Positions 6,948 to 8,814 of a DNA stretch of 8,814 nt are shown in pieces. Numbering within the stretch: position 1 is the first letter of the stretch; the number at the start of each line of letters is the position of its first letter. The translations under genes and the position numbers were made by a program. Source of the stretch: Nitrospinota bacterium (GTDB lineage: Bacteria; UBA8248; JACPRG01); assembly GCA_030740135.1 (NCBI GenBank), contig JASLXW010000149.1:1-8814 (forward strand), written 5' to 3'. Under the pieces are notes generated by a model that was given only the letters and a program-made list of their open reading frames with translations, was not told the origin of the DNA and searched no databases.

Positions 6948-7874
6948 ATGAGCGCAAGCGCCGTCGCGACCCCGGCCGGCCGAGTCCGGCGCCGGGGTTC
7001 ATCGCAAACCGGGGCGTCCGCCGTTTCCAAAGCTTCCGCCCAAGGCCGGACCCGGCGGGTCTGGCGCCGGGCGGCGGGCGGCGGGGCCGCCGCACTCGCC
7101 CTGTTGGCCGGCGCGGACGCCCTTTACCGCTGGTCGCTCGCCTCCCCTTACTTCCAGATGAGGGAGGTGAAGGTCTCGGGAACGGCCCACCTGAGCCAGT
7201 CGGTCGTGAGGGCCCGCCTGGGGCTCCGGCGAACGGACAACTTCCTAGCCGCCGATTTGGAGATCCTTCGGCGGAGGATCGAGAGCCATCCCTGGGTCCG
7301 CTCGGCTTCGCTCTCCCGGGACCTCCCCGGGACCCTGCGGGTCGAAGTGGTCGAAAGAAAGCCCTGGGCCGTGCTTTTCCCAACGGGCGACAGAGGCCGG
7401 GGGACGCGCCTGATCGACGCGGAGGGCGTCATCCTGGCCGAGGGGGGGGCCGAAGCGGGGGGGGAGGGCTGGAAGGGTCTCCCGGTCTTGCGGGGGCTGG
7501 ACGTGCGCGGCACCCCGAAGTCCCTCCGGGCCGGCCGGCCGCTCTCGGGCAAGGCGATCGAGACGGGGTTGGCCGCCATTCGGGCTTATCTCGCCGTCTG
7601 GCCCCCCGGCCGAAAAGGCGGGGTCCGGCTGGCGGCGGTGGACCTGGGCGGTCACCCGGGCAAGGAAAGGATTTCGATGAACCTCCTGGGGTCGAAGGGG
7701 CGGACGGTTTGGGTCCGGCTCTCTCCCCGGGACATGGAGCAGGCGTTGAGGCGGTTCGCCTTCATCCTCGAGCGCCGGGGAGGGAAACCCTGGCCGGGTG
7801 AGGCGGACCTCTCCATGGGGAGCCGGGTGGTCGTGCGGTCAACGGCCCGTCGCCCGGAAGGGTACAAAAAATGA
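6948..7874 (+). CDS. ftsQ: Cell division protein FtsQ (DivIB family)
   Basis: FtsQ is a single-pass inner-membrane protein that recruits FtsB/FtsL and later division proteins through its periplasmic part. The 308-residue product has a basic, Ser/Ala/Arg-rich cytoplasmic N-terminus (1-41), one membrane segment of Ala/Leu/Gly (about 42-60) and then a POTRA domain (about 69-138). The POTRA shows FQMREVKVSGTAHLS, followed by NFLAADLEILRRRIESHPWV (98-117) and the strand SLSRDLPGTLRVEVVERKPWA. The rest (about 139-300) is the less conserved beta domain, with LIDAEGVIL (155-163) and LPVLRG (178-183). Identification rests on topology, the POTRA pattern and its place between murB and ftsA. A low-complexity EGGAEAGGEG loop near 165-174 is encoded by two G8 tracts. 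The stop overlaps the ftsA start as ATGA. Overall identity is strong although this family diverges fast. Confidence 0.93.
   Translation: MSASAVATPAGRVRRRGSSQTGASAVSKASAQGRTRRVWRRAAGGGAAALALLAGADALYRWSLASPYFQMREVKVSGTAHLSQSVVRARLGLRRTDNFLAADLEILRRRIESHPWVRSASLSRDLPGTLRVEVVERKPWAVLFPTGDRGRGTRLIDAEGVILAEGGAEAGGEGWKGLPVLRGLDVRGTPKSLRAGRPLSGKAIETGLAAIRAYLAVWPPGRKGGVRLAAVDLGGHPGKERISMNLLGSKGRTVWVRLSPRDMEQALRRFAFILERRGGKPWPGEADLSMGSRVVVRSTARRPEGYKK
7442..7464 (+). repeat. Twin G8 tracts in ftsQ
   Basis: Two runs of eight G (7442-7449 and 7457-7464) are separated by CCGAAGC. They encode a Gly/Glu/Ala loop in the periplasmic domain of FtsQ. Homopolymers of this length are error-prone and slippage-prone, but the reading frame is intact across both. 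Confidence 0.85.
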
Positions 7875-8814
7875 GCCGAAAAGGAGACTACATCGTCGCC
7901 CTGGACATCGGGACGACGAAGACGTGCGCCTTAATCTCGGAGCGGGGAGAGGACGGTCTTCTGGATATCCTGGGCGTGGGGACCCATCCCTCCCAGGGCC
8001 TCCGCAAGGGCATGGTGGTCAACATCGAGAGGACAGTGGAATCCATCGTCTCCGCCGTGGGGGAGGCCCAGCGGATGGCCAATGTCCCCGTCTACGAGGT
8101 CTACGTGGGGATCGCCGGGAGCCACATCCGCAGCTACAACAGCCACGGGACCGTGGCGGTTCGCGGCCCGGAGGTGGCCCAAGACGATGTCGAGCGCGTT
8201 CTGGACGCCGCGCAGGCCGTGAGCATGCCGGTCGATCAGCAGCTCATTCACGTCCTCCCCCAGAACTACATTGTGGACAATCAGGACGGCATTCAGGACC
8301 CCCTGGGGATCTCGGGGGTGCGGCTGGAAGGCAGGGCCCATCTTGTCACGGCCGCCGTGACGGCCGCCAAGAACCTGACGCGCAGCGTCGAGCAGGCGGG
8401 CCTGCGGGCGAAAGGGCTGGTCCTGGAGCAGTTGGCCTCATCGCTGTCTTGCCTCACCGATGACGAGCGGGAGTTGGGCGTCGGCGTGGTGGACATCGGC
8501 GGGGGCACGACCGATCTCGCCATCTTTCACGATCATTCCATCCAGCACACCGCCGTCCTCCCGGTCGGGGGCAATCACATCACCCGGGACCTGGCGGTGG
8601 GGCTTCGGACGCCCACCGGCGAGGCCGAGCGGATCAAGAGGCGGTACGGGTGCGCGAAGGCCGCGCTGGTCGACCGCAACGAGACCATCGAGGTTCCGGG
8701 CATCGGGGGGCGCGAGCCGCGGATCCTCTCCCGCCGCGTATTGTGCGAAATCATCGAACCGCGCGTGGAGGAGATCTTCCGGATGGTGCGCGGGGAGATT
8801 CAAAAGAGCGGCTA
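7871..8814 (+). CDS. ftsA: Cell division protein FtsA (3' partial)
   Basis: FtsA is the actin-like ATPase that tethers FtsZ filaments to the inner membrane and recruits later division proteins. The frame opens at ATG 7871, overlapping the ftsQ stop as ATGA. AAGGG at 7858-7862 lies 8 bases upstream. It stays open to the window end, giving 314 complete codons of an expected ~410. The N-terminus has the phosphate-1 motif IVALDIGTTKTCALI (8-22), then THPSQGLRKGMVVNIE (38-53). The SHS2 (1C) domain follows, with VYVGIAGSHIRSYNSHG (77-93) and VLPQNYIVD (128-136). The phosphate-2 motif VVDIGGGTTDLAIF is at 206-219, PVGGNHIT at 231-238 and IIEPRVEEIF at 294-303. The adenosine motif and the C-terminal amphipathic membrane helix would lie past the window. 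The DIGTTK start and dcw position separate it from MreB and DnaK. By convention ftsZ should follow. Confidence 0.97.
   Translation, partial: MSRKGDYIVALDIGTTKTCALISERGEDGLLDILGVGTHPSQGLRKGMVVNIERTVESIVSAVGEAQRMANVPVYEVYVGIAGSHIRSYNSHGTVAVRGPEVAQDDVERVLDAAQAVSMPVDQQLIHVLPQNYIVDNQDGIQDPLGISGVRLEGRAHLVTAAVTAAKNLTRSVEQAGLRAKGLVLEQLASSLSCLTDDERELGVGVVDIGGGTTDLAIFHDHSIQHTAVLPVGGNHITRDLAVGLRTPTGEAERIKRRYGCAKAALVDRNETIEVPGIGGREPRILSRRVLCEIIEPRVEEIFRMVRGEIQKSG

Noticed and set aside
857..8803. Long open frames on the - strand, such as 857-2245, 2224-3063, 3391-4527, 4643-6079 and 5850-6923.
   Set aside because: Every large one I checked is in codon register with the + strand gene beneath it. In that register a stop on the - strand needs TTA, CTA or TCA codons in the real gene, and these are rare in GC-rich DNA. 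The products are Gly/Arg/Pro/Asp-rich with no family motif, while the + strand carries conserved enzymes.
1..8814. A new defence, mobile or otherwise undescribed system in the window.
   Set aside because: All coding space is taken up by eight well-known dcw genes with intact motifs and uniform composition. There are no extra genes, insertion ends, direct repeat arrays or gaps that could hold one.

Overview
The window is a GC-rich stretch of a bacterial chromosome holding one continuous part of the division and cell-wall (dcw) cluster. All eight genes are on the + strand, in the order mraY (5' end cut off by the window), murD, ftsW, murG, murC, murB, ftsQ, ftsA (3' end cut off). Each is recognised from diagnostic family motifs in its translation. 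No RNA gene, mobile element, CRISPR array, phage gene or clear promoter or terminator was seen.

Layout: mraY ends at 879. murD follows after a spacer of only 13-22 bases. murD and ftsW overlap by 4 bases (ATGA), ftsW and murG are 15 bases apart, murG and murC overlap by 20 bases, murC and murB are 7 bases apart, murB and ftsQ are 15 bases apart, and ftsQ and ftsA overlap by 4 bases (ATGA). There is no non-coding stretch longer than about 22 bases, so a single polycistronic operon with translational coupling is the natural reading. Its promoter must lie upstream of the window and any terminator downstream.

How the genes work together: MurB and MurC act in the cytoplasm to finish UDP-MurNAc and add L-alanine, and MurD then adds D-glutamate. 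MraY moves the finished UDP-MurNAc-pentapeptide onto undecaprenyl phosphate (lipid I), and MurG adds GlcNAc (lipid II). FtsW is the SEDS glycosyltransferase that polymerises septal glycan. FtsQ and FtsA are divisome parts: FtsQ is the periplasmic POTRA-domain scaffold and FtsA the actin-like membrane tether for FtsZ. By the usual dcw order, ftsZ would be expected just past the right edge.

Organism: strong GC bias, a proteobacteria-like dcw order, a MurB of the short (type II-like) form and an FtsA with a typical Gram-negative start suggest a high-GC Gram-negative lineage, perhaps Desulfobacterota/Myxococcota, NC10 or a similar uncultured group. This placement is inference. No ddl gene sits between murB and ftsQ, unlike in many relatives.

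I found no previously undescribed system. Points that deserve a second look are modest: an 11-C homopolymer at the murD start, GC hairpins and a low-complexity tail at the end of murC, twin G8 tracts in ftsQ, a TTG start for murG beside a decoy ATG, the 20-base murG/murC overlap, the missing ddl, and a substituted residue in a conserved FtsW motif.
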